Of a DNA stretch of 64,000 bases, positions 20,316 through 31,300 are shown in pieces. Positions within the stretch are counted from its first letter, which is position 1, and the number at the start of each line of letters is the position of its first letter. This DNA is from JABSOG01 sp041583135. GTDB taxonomy: Bacteria > Pseudomonadota > Gammaproteobacteria > Enterobacterales > Alteromonadaceae. The stretch lies in assembly GCA_041583135.1 (NCBI GenBank), contig JBFHGJ010000016.1:1-64000 (forward strand), given 5' to 3'. The position numbers and the translations under genes were made by a program. The notes under the pieces are model-generated. The model was not told the origin of the DNA, did no database searches, and was given only the letters and a program-made list of their open reading frames with translations.

Positions 20316-21911
20316 TCAATACTGCCAGATACGTGACCCAGATAAGCGATCGCAAGGGATCTGGCGTTCGCTACAATAGGCCAGCAGTTTGTCCGATTCG
20401 ATAATTTGCTCGGAGTCTTCGGCGTAGTTTAAGCCCATGAAGTAGTTGAAATATGGTTCTAATGCTAAGGCATAGACGTATACCTGTTGCGGATTGAAAA
20501 TATCAACCAAAGTTTTTGCGGTTTCAAAGCCTGAGCCGTTAAAGCGGCGAGATTGGTCCATCTTTCTTGGGATAGGCTTAGTAAAAAACGCGCCATACAA
20601 CCAACTCATCGGGGCACCGACGCACTCCATGCCGATAAACAGGAAATCGACATCGCCGACACTGCGATGAATGTTGCGATACATTTGAGCATCTAAGTTG
20701 GATGAGTCTGCGGCAGCGAAGATTTTCTTACCATTGAACTCAAACCACCAAGCAGTTTTTGAGCGTATATTCAAATCGGCGTGCTCTCCTAGAAATGGAA
20801 TGGCTCGGATGATCCCCTGGGGCAGATTTATCTGTTCCATGTCGTCCATTTCACGGACGTTAAAGCCGATGTTGCTGAGCATTAATTTCAATGATGGGTC
20901 GGTGATGGTACCGCTGTTGTTGCGGGGAACTAAGATCGTATCGACTTTATGGCGCAGCTGTAACAAGGTCTCAAGACAAACATGATCCATATGAGTATGG
21001 GTTACGCAGATGTAGTCGATTTTCTCCGGGAGATCGGCAAAGCTTAAAAAGTCTTCGGCTTGTGCCGTGGTGCGCGAAGGAATGACCGGATCGACCAAAA
21101 TGCTCAAACCGTCGCTTTCAATACACAAACCCGCATGTCCGATAAAGCGAATTCTGGAGCCTTGGGTAACTGGCTGGTGTTGTGTGCAGGGGGCTTGTGT
21201 GGTCAGCAGTTCGGCTAAATCCAGCCCACCTGTCGATGGAAACTGGGCAAACATCGCTTGTATGTCGGCCTTGCTTTTAGGCTGCTGTCTGAGCTGCAAG
21301 ATATCATTAAGTTGAGGGTTATCGAAAGCCACCTGTAACTGTAGGTGGTTTTCATCGGGTAACCTCGGTGTGCTCAACACAAACGGACGCTCGCCGACTT
21401 TGGACAACAAACCAAAAGAGATACTCTGGGCTTCCTTGCGGTACAGTGGGCTGAGGTAAAGCAGGCCCTCAATCAAACGGGCAAAACCGTTGTGATTCTC
21501 ATTGTAGACCAGTTCGATATAACCAGAGAGTATCTCGTCGATGTGATGATACTCCTTTTCCAACGCGTAGCCGTCGGCATTTTGTTCCAAAAAGTCATTG
21601 AGGCGAGTAAACGCGTCTTTGATTTGATGGTAATGTTGATACTCGGTCTCCAGCGTGTCGAGCAGTCGCTTGACATCCTCGACCTGATCAACCGTACAAT
21701 TGACAAAGCTACCGCCGGTCAGTTGTTTACTCTTATTGGCGGTAACGTGCAATTGAGCATTTTTGACGAAGGATTTCATCAAGCCGGTAATGCGCTTGGA
21801 AAAGATCAACGCCGACTGAATTGGCGGCAACATATATGGCCAGGCATACCAGTTGTGGATCAACGGCTCAAAATATACTTCTTCTTTTAGGTAATATAGT
21901 TGGTCAGTCAT
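20316..21911 (-). CDS. CmlA-like diiron beta-hydroxylase (metallo-beta-lactamase fold) for carrier-bound amino acid
   Basis: This encodes 531 residues, almost the length of CmlA (532, chloramphenicol pathway). Residues 1-240 are a helical N-terminal domain starting MTDQLYYLKEEVYFEP. From about 260 there is a metallo-beta-lactamase fold: FIGHAGLCIESDGLSILVDP, then THTHMDH at about 300 (the HxHxDH ligands), GEHAD at about 373 and AAADSSN at about 400. These sit within a few residues of the CmlA iron ligands as I remember them; I could not place the seventh ligand. CmlA and relatives such as FrsH use a diiron centre and O2 to hydroxylate the beta-carbon of an amino acid tethered to an NRPS carrier domain. 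The start at 21911 is supported by TGAGGT 8 bases upstream. The gene sits between the carbamoyltransferase (40 bp) and NRPS A (50 bp), so hydroxylation on the assembly line is likely. Which residue is hydroxylated is open: Tyr or the repeated unassigned residue. Confidence 0.82.
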   Translation of the reverse strand: MTDQLYYLKEEVYFEPLIHNWYAWPYMLPPIQSALIFSKRITGLMKSFVKNAQLHVTANKSKQLTGGSFVNCTVDQVEDVKRLLDTLETEYQHYHQIKDAFTRLNDFLEQNADGYALEKEYHHIDEILSGYIELVYNENHNGFARLIEGLLYLSPLYRKEAQSISFGLLSKVGERPFVLSTPRLPDENHLQLQVAFDNPQLNDILQLRQQPKSKADIQAMFAQFPSTGGLDLAELLTTQAPCTQHQPVTQGSRIRFIGHAGLCIESDGLSILVDPVIPSRTTAQAEDFLSFADLPEKIDYICVTHTHMDHVCLETLLQLRHKVDTILVPRNNSGTITDPSLKLMLSNIGFNVREMDDMEQINLPQGIIRAIPFLGEHADLNIRSKTAWWFEFNGKKIFAAADSSNLDAQMYRNIHRSVGDVDFLFIGMECVGAPMSWLYGAFFTKPIPRKMDQSRRFNGSGFETAKTLVDIFNPQQVYVYALALEPYFNYFMGLNYAEDSEQIIESDKLLAYCSERQIPCDRLSGSRIWQY

Positions 21912-21919
21912 AATATTGG

Positions 21920-21925
21920 ACCTCA
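21920..21925 (-). promoter_or_regulatory. Ribosome binding site fixing the hydroxylase start
   Basis: TGAGGT on the minus strand lies 8 bases before the ATG at 21911. It rules against the longer reading frame, which would overlap the carbamoyltransferase gene by about 80 bases. Confidence 0.65.
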
Positions 21926-21951
21926 GTTTCCAAATGCAGATGAATAGCGGA

Positions 21952-23517
21952 TTAGGCTGCTCTGAGCAGGTAGCATTTGTCGCCGACGACAAACCCGTCC
22001 AAGCCGTGTTGCTTGGTATATTTAACCAAATCACTCATACGGTTGATAAAGCCATAGCCATTGAAGTTCAGTGAGGTGTTACATAGAACACCAAAGTCGG
22101 TTCGTTGCTTAAAAGCCTGTAACAGCGCATACATTTGCGGGTTAGTGCTGTGGCTGACAGATTGGGTGCGAGCAGAGCCGTCAACATGGGTCACCGCTTG
22201 GAGCTTGTCTGTGAGCACTTTTTGAAAAAATAACATGTACGGACTTGGGCCGTGATGTTGAAAATGGATGTCCATATCTTCTTCTAGGCACATTGGGGCG
22301 ATGGGTCGGAAGCCCTCGCGGTTTTTGATCTTATTTAAGCGCGCCAGCATGTCTTTGCTAAACGGAGCCGCGATAATCGAGCGATTGCCCAGTGCTCTTG
22401 GGCCGATTTCGTATTTTCCTTGAACCCAGCCGAGCACCTTTTCTTGTTGCAAATGCTCGGCGATGGTGTGGTTATTGGCAACTGTGATATCAAAATCGCT
22501 TAAGTCTGCGTCATCATAAATAAACGCTTCACCAGCATATACGCTCCACTGTATCTTAGCATTGTTGGTGTAATAGAACTGGGCATCAACTGCCGTGCCT
22601 ATGGCTACGCCAGAGTCGTCAGGACAAGGCGGTACAAATACATCTTCGAACAAACCACTGGCGACCCAATCACTGTTCCAGTCACAGTTTAAACCGCAAC
22701 CACCACCAATCAACAGCGGCAATCCTTCTGTGAGGTGGGTTTTGGCAAACTGGTGAAAACGGGCGAAAAGGTTGTCGGAAAAACAGCGGGCGAATTGCTT
22801 AAACTCAGCAGACTCGACGCCGATATTAAAATAACCGCAATCTTGCAGATCCCCTTTGTCCATCGTCAGCAGGATTTTTTCTTGGGCGAGAATTCTATCT
22901 ATTAGCGCTTGATCTGACTCACTTGCTGGGCCTGGTTGCCCATAACTGCAAAGCGCCATCAATTTGCCGGCGTCATTGAGTCGGAACTGGCCACTGTTGA
23001 CTGGAAACGATGGATCTGCCAAGCCATAGATAAAGCCGTATTTACCGCCGGGATAACTGACAACTTCGCCGATTTTACTGATATTGACGTTTTCATCGAT
23101 GCGATAAAAGGCGCCAAAAGTGCCTTCCCATATCAGCGCGTAACAAGGTTTTCCTTGAGGGAAGGGAGACATACCATAAGCGGCCATAATGTGGGCGCGC
23201 TCATGAGAAGATGAAAACGTTTTAACGGTTTTGCCGAGAAAGTTTTGTGTTGATACCTTGATGGTATCTGTACCTTCACCATAATAACCGCCTTCGATGG
23301 GTTCGCTGACTGAGTGCCAGCCTTTCGTCCAACCGGAGTTGGCAATGACATCTGGAATAGAGTCTAAATATTGCATACAACGAATGTTTAAACTTGGGGT
23401 CATTACTTCATATCTTGGCCAGCTGTCTTTTTCTGCTTCAATTGAAAACTTCAGTGTGCCGTCTTCGAGGTAGGCGATGTGGCCGTTATGACCGGATTTA
23501 TAGCACATTATCTTCAT
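21952..23517 (-). CDS. O-carbamoyltransferase (NodU/CmcH/TobZ family)
   Basis: This encodes 521 residues. The family transfers a carbamoyl group from carbamoyl phosphate, via carbamoyl-AMP, to a hydroxyl group. N-terminal Kae1-like domain: KSGHNGHIAYLEDG near the start, SSHERAHIMAAYG at about 102 (metal-binding His region) and GGGCGLNCDWN at about 269 (nucleotide loop). C-terminal YrdC-like domain from about 350, with GKYEIGPRALGNRSI at about 366, LCNTSLNFNGYG at about 475 and the usual GLDGFVVGD end. The length is a little below the 540-600 typical of the family, but all the expected blocks are present. It is first in the operon with the CmlA-like hydroxylase and NRPS A, so it probably decorates the peptide, perhaps the hydroxyl made by the hydroxylase (inference). 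Its promoter should lie in the AT-rich region above 23518. Nodulation-factor modification is the founding role of NodU but does not fit this context. Confidence 0.87.
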   Translation of the reverse strand: MKIMCYKSGHNGHIAYLEDGTLKFSIEAEKDSWPRYEVMTPSLNIRCMQYLDSIPDVIANSGWTKGWHSVSEPIEGGYYGEGTDTIKVSTQNFLGKTVKTFSSSHERAHIMAAYGMSPFPQGKPCYALIWEGTFGAFYRIDENVNISKIGEVVSYPGGKYGFIYGLADPSFPVNSGQFRLNDAGKLMALCSYGQPGPASESDQALIDRILAQEKILLTMDKGDLQDCGYFNIGVESAEFKQFARCFSDNLFARFHQFAKTHLTEGLPLLIGGGCGLNCDWNSDWVASGLFEDVFVPPCPDDSGVAIGTAVDAQFYYTNNAKIQWSVYAGEAFIYDDADLSDFDITVANNHTIAEHLQQEKVLGWVQGKYEIGPRALGNRSIIAAPFSKDMLARLNKIKNREGFRPIAPMCLEEDMDIHFQHHGPSPYMLFFQKVLTDKLQAVTHVDGSARTQSVSHSTNPQMYALLQAFKQRTDFGVLCNTSLNFNGYGFINRMSDLVKYTKQHGLDGFVVGDKCYLLRAA

Positions 23518-24294
23518 TGTTGTTGCACTCTATTCCTAATTGTTATTATCCAAAAAAAATTATGACTTAATAATGCTATTCAATATCAATGTATTGGTTA
23601 CAAAAAGTGACATTAAATAAGGTTGTTATAAATAAATCATATTAAATTGCTATTCGTAGGTTATTTCTTTTGTGTTCAAAGATACATATTATTTACGCAG
23701 TAGAATCTGATGTCGGCGTTTCAGTGTGAACGCATCATTCTCGAATCTCAATGTTATAAAAATACTTTAATATCATGAAGATAATTTTAATGAACAAAGG
23801 TGTAATTATATTCCATACGTCAACGAGGTGATATTCGAAAGCGGAAACAATAATGCCACTACTGATATAACTGTTCAATGCTTCTGTAAAATATCTTTAA
23901 ATTTAATAAATTATATTTAATAACTTATAAAATATTGCTTTTGTTATAAATTACCTGAATATTATGTTAGTGTTGGCAAAAACTCACATGGCCCCTAGGT
24001 AGGGTATTGTCTGTAATGGAAAAATTATGCCGGTATTGTGAGCGTGAGGACGTCAAATTTTTAGGGGAGGAACTGGGTAAAATATTGTGATTTTGATGAT
24101 AATCGGTATTGGAAGATTTAGCTGTATGGTTTTAAAGTAACTTTGTCTATGCCAGTTTTGCACGGGATTTCTCTACCACCTTATATCTACTTTAGTCATC
24201 TATCAATTAACAAATGTTCCTAAGTTCAATTATTTCGTGTTGGTTATTTAGCCTTGAAAATAAGTACAACAGCATTGGCAAAGGTGATTTACAA
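23518..24294. promoter_or_regulatory. AT-rich divergent intergenic region with the cluster's likely promoters
   Basis: This stretch of 777 bases lacks a credible gene and is much richer in A and T than its surroundings. It separates the minus-strand operon (carbamoyltransferase first) from the plus-strand operon (sulfotransferase first), so promoters for both should be here. I see several partial matches to -35/-10 boxes, such as TTGTTA at 23941 and TATGTT at 23963 with a 16-base spacer, but none is convincing. There is no regulator gene or obvious operator repeat. Confidence 0.55.
24280..24286 (+). promoter_or_regulatory. Ribosome binding site fixing the sulfotransferase start
   Basis: AAAGGTG lies 8 bases before the ATG at 24295. 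The upstream in-frame ATG at 24214 has no comparable site. Confidence 0.6.
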
Positions 24295-25251
24295 ATGTTC
24301 CATTTTCATTTCCGTCGGAGTCGGCGTATCTTATTACGAGTGATTTGGCGCGTTATCGCGTTTGTGTATTCAAATATCGGCCTCATGCTCAAGCGTCTAG
24401 GCAGAGTGGGTAAGCAGTTGAGTGAAGTTGCATTGCAGCTGAATATTCGCAGCGGTGATACCACCAGCCCATTTCTACGAGAGAGCGATATTTTCCTTGT
24501 CACTTACCCTCGTTCTGGTACAACCTGGATGCAGATGATCCTCTATCAAATGACCTCTGAAGGGGATGTGGATTTTGACCATATCTCGGCAGTATCTCCG
24601 TGGTATGAGCGCGCCGTACTGGCTGCAAAAATGTCCTCACAAGCACTTGAAAACCTTCCAGAGCCACGAGTATTCAAATGTCACCTCCGCTTCGATGAAG
24701 TGCCTAAGACTAACGGCAAATATATCTATGTGATGCGTGACGGCATGGATGTCGCTGTCTCTTATTACCATCATTATCGCTATTTTGGCTATCAAGGCAG
24801 CTTCGACGAATTCTATCAACACAAGTTTCTCACTGGCAACGTCCCTAATGGTCGTTGGTTCACTCATGTTAAACAGTGGCGTGAGAATAAAGACGGTCTA
24901 GATGTTTTGTATATCAACTATCGGGAGCTCAAAGAAGATCTGATGGCAACATTGCGTAAGATTGGCGAGTTCTGTCAGTTGCAGCTCAGTGAAGATAAAT
25001 ATGCCGAAGTGGCGAAGCGAGCCGACTTTACCTTCATGAAACAGTATCAGGAAAAGTTCGACCATGGTACTGAGATGCTTTGGGAGCTTGAAATGGAACT
25101 GCAACAACGACGTGAAGAATTCACTCGACAACTTGCCAGCTTTGAGGGCGATTTCATTCGTCATGGCAAGATAGGTGAAGGTCAACAAACGCTCAGTGCC
25201 GAACAGCGCAAGCAGTTCGATGCGATGAAGCTACGGTATCAAATCGATTAG
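24295..25251 (+). CDS. PAPS-dependent sulfotransferase
   Basis: This encodes 318 residues from the ATG at 24295, chosen for its AAAGGTG site. It has the classic sulfotransferase fold motifs: the 5'-phosphosulfate loop TYPRSGTTWMQ at about 70, a probable catalytic His in VFKCHLRF at about 129, the 3'-phosphate motif VMRDGMDVAVSYYHH at about 147 (Arg and Ser), and a late FIRHGKIGEGQ at about 287 matching the RKGxxGxWK region. It transfers sulfate from PAPS to a hydroxyl group. The 23 residues after the start are basic (FRRSRRILLRVIWR) and may lie on the membrane. The gene is first in the plus-strand operon, 60 bp before NRPS B, so the product peptide is probably sulfated; a tyrosine phenol, Ser/Thr or a beta-hydroxyl are candidate sites. 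No PAPS-forming genes are nearby, so cellular supply is assumed. Confidence 0.88.
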   Translation: MFHFHFRRSRRILLRVIWRVIAFVYSNIGLMLKRLGRVGKQLSEVALQLNIRSGDTTSPFLRESDIFLVTYPRSGTTWMQMILYQMTSEGDVDFDHISAVSPWYERAVLAAKMSSQALENLPEPRVFKCHLRFDEVPKTNGKYIYVMRDGMDVAVSYYHHYRYFGYQGSFDEFYQHKFLTGNVPNGRWFTHVKQWRENKDGLDVLYINYRELKEDLMATLRKIGEFCQLQLSEDKYAEVAKRADFTFMKQYQEKFDHGTEMLWELEMELQQRREEFTRQLASFEGDFIRHGKIGEGQQTLSAEQRKQFDAMKLRYQID

Positions 25252-25311
25252 CTGTTTTAACTATCCGATGTGTGTGGCAACAATAAGAAATCCTATTAAG
25301 AGGCAGACTCT

Positions 25312-28300
25312 GTGAATACTTTCGAACTCATCAGTAAACTCCACCAACACAATATTCGCATCAGCGAATCTCAAGGCAAGTTGCTGGTGGATGCGGCTAA
25401 AGGGGCACTTAATGCAGAACTGACGAGTTTGATCAAGGCCAACAAGGCGCAATTGATTGCGTTCTTGCGTCAGCAGTCGTCCTATGGCTCGGCGATGGTG
25501 CAAAATGATGAGATCCCTGCGTGCCCGCGGTCTTGCCGTCGGCATTTTGAGCTGTCTTTTGCTCAGCAGCGCCTGTGGTTTGTCGATCAGATGTTTCCGG
25601 GCACAGCTCAATATAACATGCCATCTTTGTTTGAGGTTGCTGTTGGGTTCGATCTGGCGGCAGCCGATAATGCTCTGACTGAGTTAATAGCGCGACACGA
25701 AATTTTACGCACCTGTTATCAGGCTAAACAAGACCAGATACATCAAGTGATCCAACCTGCCGCAGCCTTTGGTATCGTACATCATGATGTGACTGGCCTA
25801 AGTGGTCAGCAACAGCGCGCTGAGCTGGCACGTTTGGTAGAACAATATTGCCTTGAACCTTTCGATTTGAAGCAGGACCTGATGCTAAAAGCGCATTTTT
25901 TTGCCACAGGGCAGGGCGGTCAAGCGGGCATATTGTTGTTAAACCTTCACCACATCGCTTGTGATGGTTGGTCTGTGGCGATTTTGGTTGAAGAGTTTCT
26001 CAAACTGTATCAAGCCTGCAAGCACAATGAAGCGTTTTGCTTGTCCCCTCTGAGTATTCAATACGCCGACTACGCCCAGTGGCAACGTAGCAATGAACAA
26101 CAGTTGAATTCGCACCTTGACTACTGGCGCCAGCAGTTGGCTGATGTGCCTCAGGTGCATCAACTACCACTCGATTATGAACGACCAGTCACCAAAGCCG
26201 AGCAAGGGGAATTGGTCAGTTATCATTTGGCGCCGGCGATATTGACGGCATTAAAACATCGTGCCAATAGCCACGGCATGACGTTATTTATGTTGCTGCA
26301 CGGCGCGCTGACTTTGGTCTTATCTCGTCATAGCAACAACAAGGATATTGTTGTCGGCACGCCAGTCGCCAATCGCAGCCGGGCTGAGTTGGAACCCTTG
26401 ATCGGGTGTTTTGTCAACACGCTGGTGTTGCGAACCTCGACAGCGTTTGATGGGTTGAACGACTTTTTGATGCATGTAAAGGACGTTAATCTCAACGCCC
26501 AAGCGCATCAGGATATCCCGTTTGAACAATTGGTGGATCACTGCCAGATTGAAAGAACCGCCCAATATACCCCCTTGGTCCAGATAATGTTTGGTCTCGA
26601 TGGAAGTCAGTTTGACGCGCAAGCGATGAACCAAGCCGGCTTTATGCCAATGACAAACGATATCAAGCTGACCAAATTTGATTTAGACATCGTAGCCCGT
26701 GAGCAAAATGACGTTTTACAGTTTGATTGGTTGTTTGATATTTCGTTATTTACCTCCGAACACGTGCAAACGTTGAGTGAAGATCTCGGCCGAGTGCTTG
26801 AGGCGATGGCTGACGGTGGTAATATGGCACTGGGTGGTGTACCAATACTATCTCCTGTGTTGTTGAGTCGACTGCTTACTCAAGCGCACCATCAAGAAGA
26901 TGATTTTAATCACTCAGCGACAGTGCATCAGCTATTCGAACAGCAATGTCAGATGAATGCTGCCGCTACTGCCGTTGAATATATCGACCAAGAGGGTATT
27001 CGACATTCGTGCAGTTATGGCCAGCTTAATCAAGCGGCCAATCGTTTAGCGCGACATTTGCTGGCCCTAGGCTTAGAGCATGAGGGCCTGGTTGGGATAT
27101 GCCTTGAGCGCAGTATTGACATGATTGTAGCGTTATTGGCAGTTCACAAGGCTGGCGGCGCCTATGTGCCTTTAGATCCAGAACACCCTAAAGCGAGATT
27201 GCAAGCGATTGTCGAGCAAACCGATATTCGCCTGCTGCTGGGTCAAAGCACCTTACCGGTGATGGCCGAATTGACGCAATGGTTGAGCGGGGCCGCGCAG
27301 GTTGTCGAGCTTGATGTGTTGCAGACAAAAAGCTTGTTGTCCGGATACGCTGATGATGATTTACGGCTGAATTTAACGCCTAGGTCATTGGCCTATGTGA
27401 TCTTTACTTCTGGCTCAAGTGGCCAGCCGAAAGGGGTCATGGTTGAACACCCGGCAATGGCCAATTTACTAAAAGCAATGGCGGCCAAGCTCGATGTCTT
27501 TTGTGCGGGCAAGCGCTTTTTGGCGCTCACCACTGTGACCTTTGATATCGCCGGTTTGGAGTTATTCGGGCCGCTGTGCTTCGGCGGCGAGCTGGTGATC
27601 GGCGCTGCGTGCTATAGCCAAGATCCTTATCGCTTAGGGCGACTGCTATCAAAATATCCTTGTCAGGCAATTCAAGGAACGCCTTCAACCTGGCAAAGTC
27701 TGATCAATGCCAACTGGCAGGGCGATTCTCAATTGACTGCCATATCTGGTGGTGAAGCGTTAAACACCGAGCTTGCCGAGCAATTACTGGCGCTTACGGC
27801 GCGCCTTTATAATTGTTATGGGCCGACCGAGGCCACTGTTTGGTCCATGGTTAAAGCCATTGGGCCGGAGGATGTCAAACAGCCGAGCATTCCTCTTGGC
27901 GGTAGCTTGAGTAACTATCAACATTACGTGCTTAGTGATGATTTGCAATTGTTGCCACCGGGTACGGCAGGTGAGCTGTATATTGGTGGTCACGGACTTG
28001 CCCGGGGCTATTTGAATCAGCCTGAGTTGACGGCCGAATGTTTTGTCGCGCATCCGTTTAGTGACATGCAAGGAGAGAGGTTATATAAAACTGGTGACTG
28101 GGTTCGCCAAATTGAGGTCAGGGGTCAATCTCAGGTGCAATGGCAGTTTCTAGGCCGTATTGACGATCAATTGAAGATCCGCGGCTTTCGTGTTGAGTTG
28201 GGAGAGGTTGAATTCGTGCTGCGGCAGTGTTCGGGGGTTAGTGAAGCTATAGCTGTGGTGTGTGGCGACAATGTGCAGCAGCAGTTCATCATGGCCTATG

Positions 28301-31300
28301 TGGTGTCGGACGAATACGTCTCTGCGACTGCTAAACCCTGGTTAGAGCAGCTCAAAACGCATATGGCTGCGCACTTGCCTCATTATATGTGTCCGGTTGA
28401 TGTGCAGTTACTGACGCAGTGGCCTTTAATGCCAAATGGCAAGATAGACAAGCGGGCGCTGACGGCGAAGGGGCTAAATCAATCAACTGAGTCTTACCAA
28501 GCGCCGAACGGTAAAACCGAGCAAGCCCTAACGGCTATTTGGGCAAGCTTACTCAATCTTTGCCCAGGCGCTATCGCAAGAGACAGCAATTTCTTTAAGC
28601 TTGGCGGCAATTCTTTGTTGAGTGTGCGGCTGGTCACCGAAGTGCGCGAGCAAATGCAATGCGAGCTGAGTATCAAGACGGTATTTGAACACCCTACGGT
28701 TGCCCAACTGGCAAGGCGAGTTGAAAGTGACTCAAGTAAACGTTTGCGTGCCAAGATAACCCGCCGGTTGCAACCGGGTCAAACCCAGTATGTCGCATCT
28801 TTTACCCAAAGTCGTCTGTGGTTTATCGATCACCTCCAAGGGGGAAGCGCCGAGTATAATATGCCCACCAGCTTGCTGCTTGAAGGGGCGTTTGACCTTG
28901 ATATTGCCAATCGGGTAATTGCTTCGATTATCGAACGTCATGCACCTTTGCGAACCGTGTTTAAAGAAGTCGATGGTGTTGTGATGCAATCGGTGATGGT
29001 CGAATTTGATTTTGCTATCGACGTGGTGGATTTGACGGATCTCACGAGTGAGTTGCAACAGCAGCGTTTGGCTGCGCTGCTGGCGGCAGATAGGGCCAAG
29101 GCGTTTGATTTGGCGGCAGATCTGATGTTCCGAGCTAGCTTTATTTACCTATCTAAGGCTGAAGGTGAAACAAAAGGGGTGCTGTCGTTCAATATGCCCC
29201 ATATTGCTGCCGACGCCTGGTCTATGCAGTTATTGCTGCAAGAGTTTGTTGAACTCTATCAGGCCTTGCAAAACGGCATGCCTCATTGCTTAGCGCCCTT
29301 GCACATCGAGTATGGCGATTTTGCGCTATGGCAGAGAGAATGGTTGCAAGGCGAGGTGTTGGATACCCAGCTCAACTACTGGCTCGCGCACTTGGCAGAG
29401 ATCCCGCCGGTGCATAGCCTACCTTTAGATAAACCTAGGCCGAAACAAAAATCCAGCCAAGGGTTGGTAGTGAAAAGACAATGGGGTAAGGCATTTACCG
29501 CAAGGCTCAAGGACTTTGCGCTGCAACACAACATGACGCCTTTTATGTTGCTTCATGCAGGATTAGCGTTGGTACTTTCACGTCACAGTAATACTGATGA
29601 CATTGTAATGGGGACGTCGGTGGCCAACCGCCTTCAGGCGCAGGTAGAAGGATTGGTCGGATGTTTTGTCAACACATTGGTGTTGCGCTGTAATACTGAA
29701 CACCAGTGTCTTGGTGACTATTTTGCGCATATTCGTGAGGTCAATCTCTGCGCTCAGGCCAACCAGGATATTCCGCTGGAGTTGCTGGTCGAGAAAATGA
29801 AAGTGCCTCGAAGCAGTGGACATGCGCCGGTATTTCAGATCATGTTTACCATGAACACCAATGAAATGCAGCAAGTGGCGCTTGATGACGTAGCCGTCTC
29901 ACTGTTACCCGGCGTTGAAGATGTCACTCGGTTTGACTTGGATATCAACGTACACCTAAGTGATAGCGGTTGTCACTTGGACTGGCTGTATGACTGTGGC
30001 TTGTTTGAACACCAGCGTATTGAATCGATGGCTGATCACCTTTATTTGTTGCTCACCTCAATCATGGCTAACCCGCAGCAGCCGCTTGCGCAGCTTTCTA
30101 TTGTCGATGCGGCCCAACAGCGCTACCTGGCCGAACATTTAAGTGACCCAAGTGGCTATTTGTCAGAGCAGCAGATGCTGCATCGACGTTTCGAAGCGCA
30201 GGTGCTGCAATTTCCTGAAAACGTTGCCTTGGTATATGAAGACGAGCAAGGCGAGCGAGCGCAAATGACGTATTTGGCGCTTAACGAACAAGCCAATAAG
30301 ATAGCAGCCCACCTGCGTGAACAGGGAGTAGGGTGTGACATGCCGGTTGGTCTGTGTTTAGAGCGCTCGGGGCAAATGGTGGTGGGTCTTATGGCGATTT
30401 TAAAAGCGGGTGGTGCCTATGTGCCGCTGGATCCTAACCAGCCAACAACGCGCTTAGAAACCATCATCGACGATGCCGATTTTGACGTGTTGTTAACTCA
30501 CAGCCGCTTGCTCAATGACTACCCATTTGCCGATAAGACTTTGGTTTTACTCGACGAAGCCTTCATGTCGTTTTATGACGAGTACGACACGCAGAATTTG
30601 ACCGCTTTGCCGCAACAGGGGCCGCGTAACTTGGCCTATGTTATTTATACCTCGGGTTCGACCGGACAACCTAAAGGGGTTATGGTCGAGCACGGCGGGG
30701 TGGACAATATGGTTCGCTATCAGCAGCAGGTTTTTAATGTCGGTGCTGATGCAAAAGTGTTGCACTTTGCTTCGTTTGGTTTCGATGCCAGCGTGTCTGA
30801 GTGGGCTATGGCACTTTTGAGCGGCGCTTCGTTACACATTTGTACTGAGCATGAACGTAAGGACATGAGCGCATTGTCACAGCGTTTGTGTCAAGATGAA
30901 ATAAGCCATATGACCTTACCGCCGGTGTTGTTGGAGCTGCTCGACCCGAACTTTGACCATCGGCTTAAAAGTATCATTGTCGCTGGAGATGCATGTTCAA
31001 CAGAGTTAGTTGAGCGTTGGGCCGGGCAATGTTGTTTCTTCAATGCCTATGGTCCAACAGAAGCATCTGTTTGTGCCAGTATCGCCCAGCTTGATGGCCA
31101 TGGGCCGTTGTCAATAGGCTGCGCCGTTGCCAACACCGACGTGTATATTTTAGACAAGTACCAACGGGTGTTGCCTTTTGGCGCTGTTGGCGAGCTTTAT
31201 ATCGGTGGTGCCGGTTTGGCCAGGGGATATTTGAATCAGTCTCAGTTAAGTGAAGCGTCGTTTGTTGCGCGACCGCCACAAGTGCCCGGTCATGGGCCGT

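Noticed and set aside
20316..21911. Metallo-beta-lactamase resistance enzyme
   Set aside because: It has the fold and HxHxDH motif, but the 531-residue length, the N-terminal helical domain and the ligand spacing fit CmlA-type hydroxylases, and the gene sits in a biosynthetic operon.
21952..23517. Nodulation gene nodU
   Set aside because: Same family, but no other nod genes are present and the context is an NRPS operon; a tailoring carbamoyltransferase is the better call.
23941..23968. Promoter TTGTTA/TATGTT for the plus-strand operon
   Set aside because: Only a partial match in an AT-rich region where such matches are expected by chance; mentioned under the intergenic region only.
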